A stretch of 64,000 bases of DNA from an uncultured Collinsella sp. GTDB taxonomy: Bacteria; Actinomycetota; Coriobacteriia; Coriobacteriales; Coriobacteriaceae. The notes under the pieces are model-generated. The model was not told where the DNA came from. It saw nothing but the letters and a program-made list of their open reading frames with translations, and did no database searches. The stretch's first letter is position 1, and each line of letters begins with the position of its first letter. The DNA lies in contig CAUBIC010000011.1 of the NCBI GenBank assembly GCA_958435945.1, positions 20,922 through 84,921 of the forward strand. Reading direction: 5' to 3'. The translations under genes were made by a program, and so were the position numbers. This document shows, piece by piece, positions 50,427 through 59,928 of this stretch.

Positions 50427-50966
50427 TGTCTCGTTCTGTAACAGTAAGCAGAAGAGTTGGGTTCCAGATGTTACAGATCGAGACGTTTGCCAGGCGGGTC
50501 CTCCGTTTGTCTCGATCTGTAACAGTTAGAAGAGAAAATCGGTCCTACGTGTTACAGATTGAGATTTAAAGTCAGGGAGAGATTCTTCTGTCTCGATCTG
50601 TAACATCTCGGGACCGTTTTGGGGTTTAGGTGTTACAGATTTAGATGAACCTATCAGACGGTTTCGAATGTCTAAATCCGTAACAGTTAGACCTGTTTTT
50701 GCCGAATTATTGTTGCAGATTGAGATATTGAGATTGGACGTTTTCCTTTGTCTTGATCTGTAACAGATAGAAGGGTTTCTGGCCCCTAGTTGTTACAGAT
50801 TGAGATATTTAACGGAGGGCTTACCGTTCATCTTGATCTGTAACAGTAAGGACTGATTTTGGAGTCAAGATGTTACAGATCGAGATCGAAGTCGGGGAGG
50901 GACCCTTGTGTCTCGATCTGTAACACCTAGACCCAGAATCCGCCCTTCATCTGTTACAGATTGAGA
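50427..50966. repeat. Array of 14 alternating 15-17-bp motifs with 80-81-bp period
   Basis: Seven reverse copies (TGTCTCGATCTGTAACA-like; starts 50427, 50508, 50589, 50669, 50749, 50829, 50909) alternate with seven forward copies (TGTTACAGATCGAGA-like; starts 50469, 50550, 50631, 50711, 50791, 50871, 50952). Reverse-to-forward gaps are 25 nt (last one 26); forward-to-reverse gaps are 24, 24, 23, 23, 23, 23 nt. Gap sequences differ strongly, while motifs are near-identical. The array lies in the 813-bp gap between divergently transcribed genes and contains no ORF of note. Confidence 0.97.
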
Positions 50967-51067
50967 TGTTTGTGTCCGCACCAGCCCCGCTTGCAACCGT
51001 AGTCCCATATAAACAAACCCCGTGGTAAACTTGACCGGACTGTAAATATTCCGAAAGGTACACCCCA

Positions 51068-51499
51068 ATGTCCAAGTACATCTCTGAGCTCATGTCGCCG
51101 CAGCTTATGGGCGTCATCTATGCCTTTGTTGGCTTTATCATCGCCCTGTACGTGCTGTCGGTCGTCTATGTGTTCATCGACGCTCGCCGCCGCGGCGCCA
51201 GCGCCTACGTGGCATGGGGCATCATCGCCCTCATCCCGTTTGTGGGCCTCATTGCCTACCTGGTCCTGCGCCCGCATTCCTACGCGGCCGACCGCGAGGA
51301 GCAGGAGCTGGATATGGCCCTGCGCGAGCGCCAGCTTGCCCAGTACGGTACCTGCCCGCAGTGCGGCGCCCCCATCGAGAAGGACTTTGTGGTCTGCCCG
51401 GTGTGCGACACCCAGGTTCGCAACGTGTGCCCCAGCTGCCATCGCCCGCTCGACGCGCACTGGAAGGTCTGCCCCTACTGCCGAACTCGCATTCAGTAA
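51068..51499 (+). CDS. Small membrane protein with C-terminal double zinc ribbon
   Basis: 143 residues. Two N-terminal membrane segments (LMGVIYAFVGFIIALYVLSV and AYVAWGIIALIPFVGLIAYL) resemble a PLDc_N/SdpI-like two-helix anchor. The cytoplasmic C-terminus has three CxxC pairs and one CxxC-like set: CPQCGAPI, CPVCDTQ, CPSCHRPL, CPYCRTRI, i.e. two zinc ribbons (DZR type). Function is unknown. A CCGAAAGG site precedes ATG 51068. The long alternating repeat array ends about 100 bp upstream, so it may influence this gene. Confidence 0.82.
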   Translation: MSKYISELMSPQLMGVIYAFVGFIIALYVLSVVYVFIDARRRGASAYVAWGIIALIPFVGLIAYLVLRPHSYAADREEQELDMALRERQLAQYGTCPQCGAPIEKDFVVCPVCDTQVRNVCPSCHRPLDAHWKVCPYCRTRIQ

Positions 51500-51623
51500 C
51501 GCATCCATCGCCGGGTCGGCCGCAAGCCACTGGCACAGCGCACCACGGGCACCGCGCACCGCGCGCAAGCCGCACACGCATCCCGCAGCCCCGCCCCCAC
51601 ACGATGAAGCATGCGTAGAAAAT

Positions 51624-51656
51624 CGCCCGCCGTGCCATTAAGGTGCGGCGGGCGCT
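51624..51656 (+). terminator. GC-rich hairpin between the zinc-ribbon gene and thrS
   Basis: CGCCCGCCG and CGGCGGGCG form a 9-bp stem around ATTAA-containing loop. The T-run on the plus strand is poor (CTTGT), while the minus strand has TTTT after the stem; termination is possible but not certain. Confidence 0.5.
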
Positions 51657-51683
51657 TGTATACCAAGGCAACCTGCCTATAAT
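51656..51683 (+). promoter_or_regulatory. Promoter of thrS
   Basis: TTGTAT (51656-51661) and TATAAT (51678-51683) are separated by 16 bp, about 70 bp before the thrS start. No T-box elements are seen in the leader. Confidence 0.7.
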
Positions 51684-51753
51684 GATGCAAGTCAAAAACG
51701 CCGAGCGCATCGCACGCACTTGCATCAGACATCCGAGAGGAGAAAATATACCC

Positions 51754-53517
<1,764 letters not shown>

Positions 53518-53540
53518 GGCAAGCTTCACAACAATTAACA

Positions 53541-53575
53541 AAGGCGATCGTTCACACAGAGCGGTCGCCTTTTTC
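53541..53575 (+). terminator. Terminator 1 after thrS
   Basis: AAGGCGATCG pairs with CGGTCGCCTT (one G-U), followed by TTTTT. Confidence 0.88.
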
Positions 53576-53590
53576 ATGTTTAAATTAGAA

Positions 53591-53617
53591 AAGCCGCTGG
53601 TTGAGCGGCTTTTTTTG
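53591..53617 (+). terminator. Terminator 2 after thrS
   Basis: AAGCCGCT and AGCGGCTT form a perfect stem with loop GGTTG, followed by seven T. Tandem with terminator 1, insulating thrS from the polysaccharide locus. Confidence 0.9.
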
Positions 53618-53843
53618 TTGCACAAAAAGGTACAGATTTTTGTAGAGGGGTATGGAGATGTACCTACTAGCAGTACATTTTGCGCAATCTGGGCAAATGC
53701 TGATTAAGTGCTCGTATAATGGCCTATGTCGAAAGATACAAAAACCTGTACTTTTGCGACTGCGCCTAGCTGCGAGCGAGAAGCCTGTTCTAAACGCCCC
53801 TGCATTTGCGTGCATCGCAAAGCCAAAAGAGGGGGGCGAGAAC
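53618..53843 (+). promoter_or_regulatory. Upstream region of the polysaccharide locus
   Basis: A TATAAT at 53715-53720 is the best -10 for the loaP-like gene; no good -35 is spaced 17 bp upstream, so an activator or extended element may be needed. A GTACA/TGTAC partial symmetry lies near 53645-53680. No convincing ORF precedes the gene. Confidence 0.5.
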
Positions 53844-54434
53844 ATGGAACAGACGGCACGGCGCCAAGAGCAACTGCCAGGCGCATTTAACGGCGTCGCC
53901 ACCAACAGCCAGCACGGCCGCGTCTGCTGGTATCTGGTCCACACCCCCCATGGAAAAGAGCGCGAGACCTGCGAAAAGGTCCGCCGCATTATCCCGCACA
54001 ACCTTATGCAGGACGCTTTTGTGATGCAAAAGGAGTTCTGGTTTAAGCGGGACGGCGCCTGGTCGCTCCAAACCAAACCCATGTACAAGGAATATTTCTT
54101 CGTCGCCACGCACGATGCCGCCGCGCTCGATAGGGCGCTGGCCCAGTTGAGCTTTGGCTGTCGCATCGCTGGCAGTAGGGAGCGGGCGTACATGCCCATG
54201 CCGGACGATGCGCAGGATTGGTACCGCAGTGTGTTGGACGACGACGGCGTGGTGCGCAACAGCGTTGCGCGCATAGAAGACGGCGTTTTGCACATAGAAC
54301 AGGGCCCTTTGGTGGGGCAAGAGGCCCGTGTTAAAAAGATCGACCGTCATAAACGCTGGTGCCTGGTGGACGTGGGCGAAGGTAACTCCGCATTTAGGGA
54401 GCTGCTACCGCTCGACGTTCCCAGCAAAACGTAA
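53844..54434 (+). CDS. LoaP-like NusG-family transcription antiterminator
   Basis: 196 residues. The central NGN domain starts at VCWYLVHTPHGKERETCEKV (about residue 31), with FWFKRDGAWSLQTKPMYKEYFFV in its RNA-polymerase-contact region, and a C-terminal KOW-like segment GPLVGQEARVKKIDRHKRW. Specialised NusG paralogues (LoaP, UpxY) bind RNA polymerase at their own long operon and prevent early termination. It is the first gene of the exopolysaccharide cluster, as typical. I chose ATG 53844 (MEQTARRQEQ) with GGGGGGCGAG upstream; the frame opens further upstream without homology. Confidence 0.83.
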   Translation: MEQTARRQEQLPGAFNGVATNSQHGRVCWYLVHTPHGKERETCEKVRRIIPHNLMQDAFVMQKEFWFKRDGAWSLQTKPMYKEYFFVATHDAAALDRALAQLSFGCRIAGSRERAYMPMPDDAQDWYRSVLDDDGVVRNSVARIEDGVLHIEQGPLVGQEARVKKIDRHKRWCLVDVGEGNSAFRELLPLDVPSKT

Positions 54435-54511
54435 GGGAGACGTCGCACTGGCAATTCGTTCGCATTTTTGAATTTACCGATTGGGGATCTCTGGGGAATG
54501 GGGATGTATTT

Positions 54512-55267
54512 TTGACTGTGGCTGCTAAAGAAGTAACAAAGAGCTGTGCGCCTGCGGGGGCGGCACTGATTGCCCAGGCCATGGACCGGCGCGAGGGCGC
54601 CGGCCGTTACAAGGCCATGCAATCCATCATGGACTGGGACCGCTCGCGCTTGGCATATAGGGCAGTGAAGCGCGCATTCGACATCGTGTTCAGCGGTGCC
54701 GTGCTCGTCGTCATCGCTGTGCCCAGCCTGGTGCTGGCCGCGGCCATCCGACTGGAGAGCGAGGACAGCCCCTTCTATAGTCAGATCCGCGTTGGCCGCA
54801 CCCGTCCCGACGGTAGTTTGACTACCTTCCGCATGTGGAAGTTCCGCTCCATGTACAAGGACGCCGACGAGCGCCTCGCCGAGCTCAGGGAGCAGAACGA
54901 GATCGCCGGCGCCATGTTCAAGATGAAGAATGACCCGCGTGTCACCAAGATTGGAAAGTTCATCCGCAAGCACTCCATCGACGAGTTCCCGCAGTTCCTG
55001 AACGTGTTCATGGGTCAGATGTCCGTCGTCGGCCCGCGCCCGCCGCTGCCCAACGAGGTCGCGGAGTATACCGAGTACGACCTGCAGCGCTTGGCTGTGA
55101 AGCCGGGCATTACCGGCTGGTGGCAGGTGACTGACCGCAACGATACCGACTTCGACGGCATGGTCCGCCGTGATTTGGAGTACATCGCCAAGCGCGGCCC
55201 CATCACGGACTTGAAGATTGTTCTCCTCACGGTCGTTGAGGTCTTTACCGGTGGAGGTGCTTGCTAA
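54512..55267 (+). CDS. Undecaprenyl-phosphate sugar phosphotransferase (initiating bacterial sugar transferase)
   Basis: 251 residues. One N-terminal membrane segment (VFSGAVLVVIAVPSLVLAAAI) precedes the catalytic bacterial sugar transferase domain: SQIRVGRTRPDGSLTTFRMWKFRSMYKDAD, RKHSIDEFPQFLNVFMGQMSVVGPRPPLP, and GITGWWQVTDRNDTDF. It attaches the first sugar-1-phosphate to undecaprenyl phosphate. The likely start is TTG 54512 preceded by GGGGATG; the first in-frame ATG (54581) would cut into poorly conserved sequence. The next gene starts at its stop. Confidence 0.92.
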   Translation: MTVAAKEVTKSCAPAGAALIAQAMDRREGAGRYKAMQSIMDWDRSRLAYRAVKRAFDIVFSGAVLVVIAVPSLVLAAAIRLESEDSPFYSQIRVGRTRPDGSLTTFRMWKFRSMYKDADERLAELREQNEIAGAMFKMKNDPRVTKIGKFIRKHSIDEFPQFLNVFMGQMSVVGPRPPLPNEVAEYTEYDLQRLAVKPGITGWWQVTDRNDTDFDGMVRRDLEYIAKRGPITDLKIVLLTVVEVFTGGGAC

Positions 55268-56371
55268 ATGACTGAACCGGTTAGGGTGGCTCAGGTTGTT
55301 GGCAAGATGGTTGGTGGCGGCGTCGAAGCTGTCGTTATGAATTACTATCGTCACATCGATCGCGGTAAAGTGCAGTTTGACTTTCTTGTTGATTCCGATT
55401 CGACGCTTGTTCCCCGTGACGAGATCGAATCGCTCGGTGGCAGGGTCTTTGAGATACCGCCCTATCAGCATGTAGCTGAATACCAGCGAGAGCTTCAGCG
55501 TCTCTTTAAGCAAGAGGGCTGGAAGATTGTCCATAGTCACATCAACGCGCTTTCGGTCTTTCCTCTTCGTGCTGCGAAGAAGGCGGGTGTCCCCGTGCGT
55601 ATCGCCCATAGCCACTCTACGAGTGGTAGGGGTGAGTATGCCAAGAATGCCCTGAAGGCCGTGCTGAAAACGCAATCAAACCGGTATCCGACTCACCGTT
55701 TTGCATGTAGTAAATTCGCTGGTGAATGGTTATTTGGATCGAGTTCTCAATTTGTAGTCATGCGTAATGCTGTCGACTTGTCTGTTTTCGCGCCAGATGA
55801 TGAGGATCGCCTAAGGACGCGGCGATCGCTTGGTGTTGCTGATGGACAGCTTCTAATTGGGCACATTGGTCGTTTTACAGAGCAGAAGAATCACTCATAT
55901 TTGCTTAATATATTCGATCAGGTTTTAAAGATTCGTAATGATGCAGTTTTAGTTTTGGTTGGTTCTGGTCCGTTGGTTGAACAGATAAAGGACCAAGCTG
56001 ATTGTCTGGGGATTAGCCATTCTGTTCGGTTTTTGGGCACTAGAAGCGACGCAGCATCTTTATATCGAGCATTTGATGTTTTCTGCCTGCCGAGCCTGTA
56101 TGAAGGCCTCCCAATGGTCGGAGTTGAATGCCAGGCATCGCATACACCCATTCTTGCGTCTGATACCGTTACCTCTGAGACCGCTGTTACATCCATGATG
56201 CAATTTGAATCACTTTCTAGCTCCTGTATAAAGTGGGCCGAAAGACTTATTGAGTTGAGCACAGAGGTCTTCGCGCCTGGCGACGATGCCGGTTTGCAGG
56301 TATTTGAAATTAATGCTGCGGCCAGAGTGTTATTGGATTGTTATATGACCTATTTAGGTTCTGTTGATTAA
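55268..56371 (+). CDS. GT4-family glycosyltransferase (EpsF-like)
   Basis: 367 residues. The N-terminal donor/acceptor Rossmann part begins VAQVVGKMVGGGVEAVVMNYYR; the C-terminal GT-B half has IGHIGRFTEQKNHSYLL and the FCLPSLYEGLPMVGVECQA motif that positions the nucleotide sugar (Glu-x7-Glu-like). It adds a sugar to the lipid-linked repeat unit on the cytoplasmic side. From here on GC content drops visibly, a sign that the downstream capsule genes come from another source. Confidence 0.93.
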   Translation: MTEPVRVAQVVGKMVGGGVEAVVMNYYRHIDRGKVQFDFLVDSDSTLVPRDEIESLGGRVFEIPPYQHVAEYQRELQRLFKQEGWKIVHSHINALSVFPLRAAKKAGVPVRIAHSHSTSGRGEYAKNALKAVLKTQSNRYPTHRFACSKFAGEWLFGSSSQFVVMRNAVDLSVFAPDDEDRLRTRRSLGVADGQLLIGHIGRFTEQKNHSYLLNIFDQVLKIRNDAVLVLVGSGPLVEQIKDQADCLGISHSVRFLGTRSDAASLYRAFDVFCLPSLYEGLPMVGVECQASHTPILASDTVTSETAVTSMMQFESLSSSCIKWAERLIELSTEVFAPGDDAGLQVFEINAAARVLLDCYMTYLGSVD

Positions 56372-56380
56372 GGGGATAGC

Positions 56381-57568
56381 TTGACTATTACATGTTCTAA
56401 GCGAGTCGCAGTCGCGTCGTGTCATGACAAAATCAACTTTGGCAGCGTTCTTCAGGCGTACGCGACCCAGCGTGCCCTTGAGGAGCTGGGAGTTGAAGTC
56501 AATACTATTGATAAACGTGGCCTGGGTCATGCTATTTCTGAAGGACGCAATGATTACTATCTTGAGCATCTATTTGATGTAGATCTTTATCGTGCAAAGC
56601 TGGGTTTTGTAAAGCATCGCATCAAGCAGAAGCTTGATGCTGACTTTGGAAAGAAAATGGCAAAGAGGAAAAGTGCATTTTCATCTTTCGAGTCAACACA
56701 TTTTAGTTTTACTCCTCAAGCCGCTTCGTTTGAAGAACTTGGGGCGCTTGTGGCTGATTATGACAGCGTTGTTGTTGGCAGCGATCAGCTTTGGCTGCCT
56801 GTTAACATTGCTGGTAGGTACTTTACACTATCTTTCGTGCAGCCTCCTGTCCGCAAGGTGTCTTATTCCACTAGTTTTGGAGTATCTTCCCTTTCTGAAA
56901 AATATCTTCGTAAAACAAAAGATTTTCTTTCCGATTTTTCGGCCATTTCTGTTCGCGAGGATACGGGAGCGGATTTGGTAGAGAAAGCTACGGGCGTCCG
57001 ATGCTCTGTTGTATGCGACCCTACGATGCTGCTGGCTAGAGATCAGTGGGCAAGCCTTGCTTGTTCCTCTTCGATTGACGTTCCTGACGAGCCCTATGTT
57101 TTCTGTTATTTCATGGGTAAGAATGCATGGAATCGTGAATGTGCCCAAGAGCTTGCCAAGCAGCATAATTTGAAGATCGTCGCCATTGCTCATCCCGATG
57201 AATATGTTAAGGCTGATGACGATTACGCGGATTATTATCCTTGGGAAGCCGGTCCGGCTGAGTGGGTCAACTTGATTGCCCATGCTTCGTATGTCTGTAC
57301 TGACTCTTTCCACGGAAGCGTTTTCTCAAATATTTTTGAGGTGCCCTTCTTCTCGTTCCGTCGCCACGAGAATATGGGTGCTCAGTCTACGAACTCACGT
57401 ATTGATACATTGTTGCGTGTCCTTGGAAACTCCGATCGTATTTGCGAATCGAAGGATGCTTTCCGTGCCGCAATGGCAAATGAAATTGACTTTGTGTCAG
57501 TACGTCAACGACTTAATGTGTATAGGAATGAATCGGCCAATTGGCTTAAATCAGCTCTTGAGTTGTAG
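56381..57568 (+). CDS. Polysaccharide pyruvyl transferase family protein
   Basis: 395 residues. It has NFGSVLQAYATQRALEELG at the N-terminus, DSVVVGSDQLWLP, YSTSFGVSSL, ISVREDTGADLVEKATG and VCTDSFHGSVFSNIFEVPFF, the conserved D-S-F-H-G motif of PS_pyruv_trans proteins. It may add ketal-linked pyruvate to a sugar of the polymer. A TTG at 56381 with AAGGGG upstream is the apparent start. Similar proteins are common next to the F420-hydrogenase-beta-like gene seen downstream. Confidence 0.9.
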   Translation: MTITCSKRVAVASCHDKINFGSVLQAYATQRALEELGVEVNTIDKRGLGHAISEGRNDYYLEHLFDVDLYRAKLGFVKHRIKQKLDADFGKKMAKRKSAFSSFESTHFSFTPQAASFEELGALVADYDSVVVGSDQLWLPVNIAGRYFTLSFVQPPVRKVSYSTSFGVSSLSEKYLRKTKDFLSDFSAISVREDTGADLVEKATGVRCSVVCDPTMLLARDQWASLACSSSIDVPDEPYVFCYFMGKNAWNRECAQELAKQHNLKIVAIAHPDEYVKADDDYADYYPWEAGPAEWVNLIAHASYVCTDSFHGSVFSNIFEVPFFSFRRHENMGAQSTNSRIDTLLRVLGNSDRICESKDAFRAAMANEIDFVSVRQRLNVYRNESANWLKSALEL

Positions 57569-57576
57569 GGAACAGT

Positions 57577-58821
57577 ATGATCTCCATCACGGACAAAAGT
57601 AAATGCTGCGGTTGCGCTGCCTGTGCTCAAAAATGTCCCAAGCAGTGCATATCAATGGAATATGACGCCGAGGGCTGCGAGTACCCCGTAGTCAATGCTG
57701 ACCAGTGTATTGATTGCGGATTATGCGAAAAGGCTTGCCCAGTGCTTAATGTTGATAAGGACGAGCCTAAGTCCCAACGAGCCTTTCTAGTCCAGCATAA
57801 TGATCAAAAGGTGCTTGCTGAAAGCACTTCTGGTGGAGCCTTCACTGCCCTTGCTCAGGCCGTGATTGCCAACGGCGGTATTGTGTTTGGTGCAGGTTAT
57901 TTGCGCGGTGAACAGCTTGTGCGAGCCGAAGGAGCCCCTGGGCGACTTAAGGTCGGACATTTTTCTGTGGAAAGCGTTGATGAACTTTGGCGCTTCCGCA
58001 ACAGTAAATATGTTCAGAGCGTTGTTGGCCCTGCGTATCCCGAGGTCAAACAACAACTAAAAACTGGACGTGAAGTTCTCTTTATTGGTACCCCTTGTCA
58101 ATGCGAAGGCCTACTTCGATTTTTGGGCGGCAAGCCGGCAAATTTACGCGTGGCAGACTTCGTCTGCCGCGCGAACCCCGCTCGCGCTGTGTTCGCGCGG
58201 CAGGTCGAATGGCTTGACGCAAAGGTTGGCGTAAAAGGTGAGACCGTTCTTTTTAGAGATAAATCACGGTTTGGCTATCGCTATTCAAATATGTGCGAGC
58301 TCGAAGGCGAGACTCTGTATGGTGAACGGCTGTACAGTGAAGGTGTCGAAACAGATCCTTACCTAAGGGCCTTTTTTGCTGATCTTTCAGATCGACCCAT
58401 TTGTTACGAATGCCCGTTTAAAAAGCGTTATCGCGTTACTGATTTGACTTGCTGGGATTTCTTCGATGTTTATCGACTCTCGAAAGAGTTCGACGACAAT
58501 CGGGGCGTCACTCGAGTTCTCATCCAAAGCGATGAGGGACAAGAATTGCTTGATCGAGCCTCAAGCTATGCCCGTATGAAGGAGATTGATGTTGAGGCTG
58601 CAGTAGAAGGTGTTCGTGAACTTACTAAGTCCGTGAAGCTGAATCCGCGTCGCGATGAATTCATGGCTGATGTGGCGAATCTGGATGGTGAGGAGCTTAT
58701 GAATAAGTGGTTCCCCGATTCCGGAAAAGTAAAAGCCGAGCGCTTTGCTAGGCATACATGCGAAAAGCTTGGAATTTATGACCCGATGAAGCGTCTGGTT
58801 AAAAAAATCATCAAGAAGTAG
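57577..58821 (+). CDS. Coenzyme F420 hydrogenase/dehydrogenase beta-subunit-like protein
   Basis: 414 residues. Two N-terminal [4Fe-4S] motifs (CCGCAACAQKCP and CIDCGLCEKACP, residues 10-50) are followed by the FrhB N- and C-domains (STSGGAFTALAQAVI; GTPCQCEGLLRFL; YECPFKKRYRVTDLTCWDF). Members of this family are recurrent in capsule loci beside pyruvyl transferases; the reaction is not known. No F420 synthesis genes are in view, so use of F420 is doubtful. Confidence 0.9.
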   Translation: MISITDKSKCCGCAACAQKCPKQCISMEYDAEGCEYPVVNADQCIDCGLCEKACPVLNVDKDEPKSQRAFLVQHNDQKVLAESTSGGAFTALAQAVIANGGIVFGAGYLRGEQLVRAEGAPGRLKVGHFSVESVDELWRFRNSKYVQSVVGPAYPEVKQQLKTGREVLFIGTPCQCEGLLRFLGGKPANLRVADFVCRANPARAVFARQVEWLDAKVGVKGETVLFRDKSRFGYRYSNMCELEGETLYGERLYSEGVETDPYLRAFFADLSDRPICYECPFKKRYRVTDLTCWDFFDVYRLSKEFDDNRGVTRVLIQSDEGQELLDRASSYARMKEIDVEAAVEGVRELTKSVKLNPRRDEFMADVANLDGEELMNKWFPDSGKVKAERFARHTCEKLGIYDPMKRLVKKIIKK

Positions 58822-58843
58822 CCTATTGTTCGAAAGGGAATTG

Positions 58844-59596
58844 ATGATTCCTAAAGTTCTGCACTACATCTGGTTCGGTGGAAGTGAGCTTCCTGAACTT
58901 GAAAGAAAATGCATTGAGTCTTGGTCGAAGATCATGCCTGATTGGGAAATTCGTAGATGGGACGAAAGCAATTTCGATATAAATCAATGTGAATTTTGTC
59001 GTGAGGCATATGCCTCAAAAAAATGGGCGTTTGTCAGCGATTATGCGCGCTACAGAATACTGTATTCAGAGGGTGGAATCCTTCTCGATACAGATGTCGA
59101 AGTCCTGAAGCCTCTGGACGAGCTTTTAGATAATGAGGCTTTTGCGGGATTCATGAAGAATAATTTCTTCTTGAATCCCGGCCTCATCATGGGTTCTGAG
59201 GCCGGAAGCCATGTCATGAGCGATGTCGCAAAATTATATGAATCTATGAGATTTGAGATGCGAAAAGGCCGCAACTCTATGGATACCTCTCCGAGGGTGC
59301 TAACTGATTACCTGGAAGTGAGTTGTGCTCTTAAGAGAGATGGTTCATTTCAGCAGTTAAATGGTTTCACTGCATACCCTGCTACTTATTTTGATCCCCT
59401 AGACAGTCATAGTGGCAAGTTTGAAATTACTGATGATACATATTCTATTCACCATTATTCAGGCACCTGGTTGTCACCCGCTAAGAAGTTCCGTGTTGAA
59501 ATGCGGAAAAAGCTTGCGCCAGTAATTGGACCCAAGCTGTCTTGGTTCATCTCCTCTGTTCTATCGGTACTTAGATTTGGAAGGAAGGCTTTTTAA
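58844..59596 (+). CDS. GT32-like glycosyltransferase (capsular polysaccharide synthesis, DXD type)
   Basis: 250 residues. The start MIPKVLHYIWFGGSELPE and the central ARYRILYSEGGILLDTDVEVLKP with its D-T-D (DXD) motif are typical of the TcdA/OCH1-like GT-A family. ATG 58844 is preceded by AAAGGGA; a TTG at 58841 or 58826 is possible. The stop overlaps the ATG of the next gene by one base. Confidence 0.92.
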   Translation: MIPKVLHYIWFGGSELPELERKCIESWSKIMPDWEIRRWDESNFDINQCEFCREAYASKKWAFVSDYARYRILYSEGGILLDTDVEVLKPLDELLDNEAFAGFMKNNFFLNPGLIMGSEAGSHVMSDVAKLYESMRFEMRKGRNSMDTSPRVLTDYLEVSCALKRDGSFQQLNGFTAYPATYFDPLDSHSGKFEITDDTYSIHHYSGTWLSPAKKFRVEMRKKLAPVIGPKLSWFISSVLSVLRFGRKAF

Positions 59597-59928
59597 TGGT
59601 TTCGTCTGCCTTAGACCACAATAAGCCTAGGGTTTTAGTATCTGGCCTTTCAAATGGGCTGGGTGGAACCGAAATCGTTGTTGGTAGGTATATAAAGGCC
59701 CTCAGCTCATATGCTACGTTTGAATTTCTTGCTTCGTTTGAGGGACTTGGTGTTGCCGCAATTGAGGCCAAGCTTAACGGATTACCTTATGTCTGTTCAT
59801 TTGGCGTTCCAGATGCGGCTGATATTTCTGATAAATTTTTAAAATGCTCCTTTAATGTTGCCGAATGGATTGAAGCAATTATTTCTATGGGTCGTCCAAA
59901 TAAGCTTGCGGGGGGCGTCTGTTTATGA
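59596..59928 (+). pseudogene. Internally deleted GT4-family glycosyltransferase remnant
   Basis: 110 residues that join the first about 40 residues of a GT4 enzyme (RVLVSGLSNGLGGTEIVVGRYIKAL) directly to its last about 70 (FLASFEGLGVAAIEAKLNGLPYVCS, where GT4 enzymes have S-x-x-E-G). The middle, including most of both Rossmann folds, is missing without loss of frame. It is unlikely to be catalytically active. Coupled to neighbours by 1- and 4-bp overlaps, which shows that the deletion left operon structure intact. Confidence 0.78.

Noticed and set aside
50427..50966. CRISPR array
   Set aside because: The spacing is regular, but repeats alternate in orientation, are only 15-17 bp, and no cas gene is nearby.
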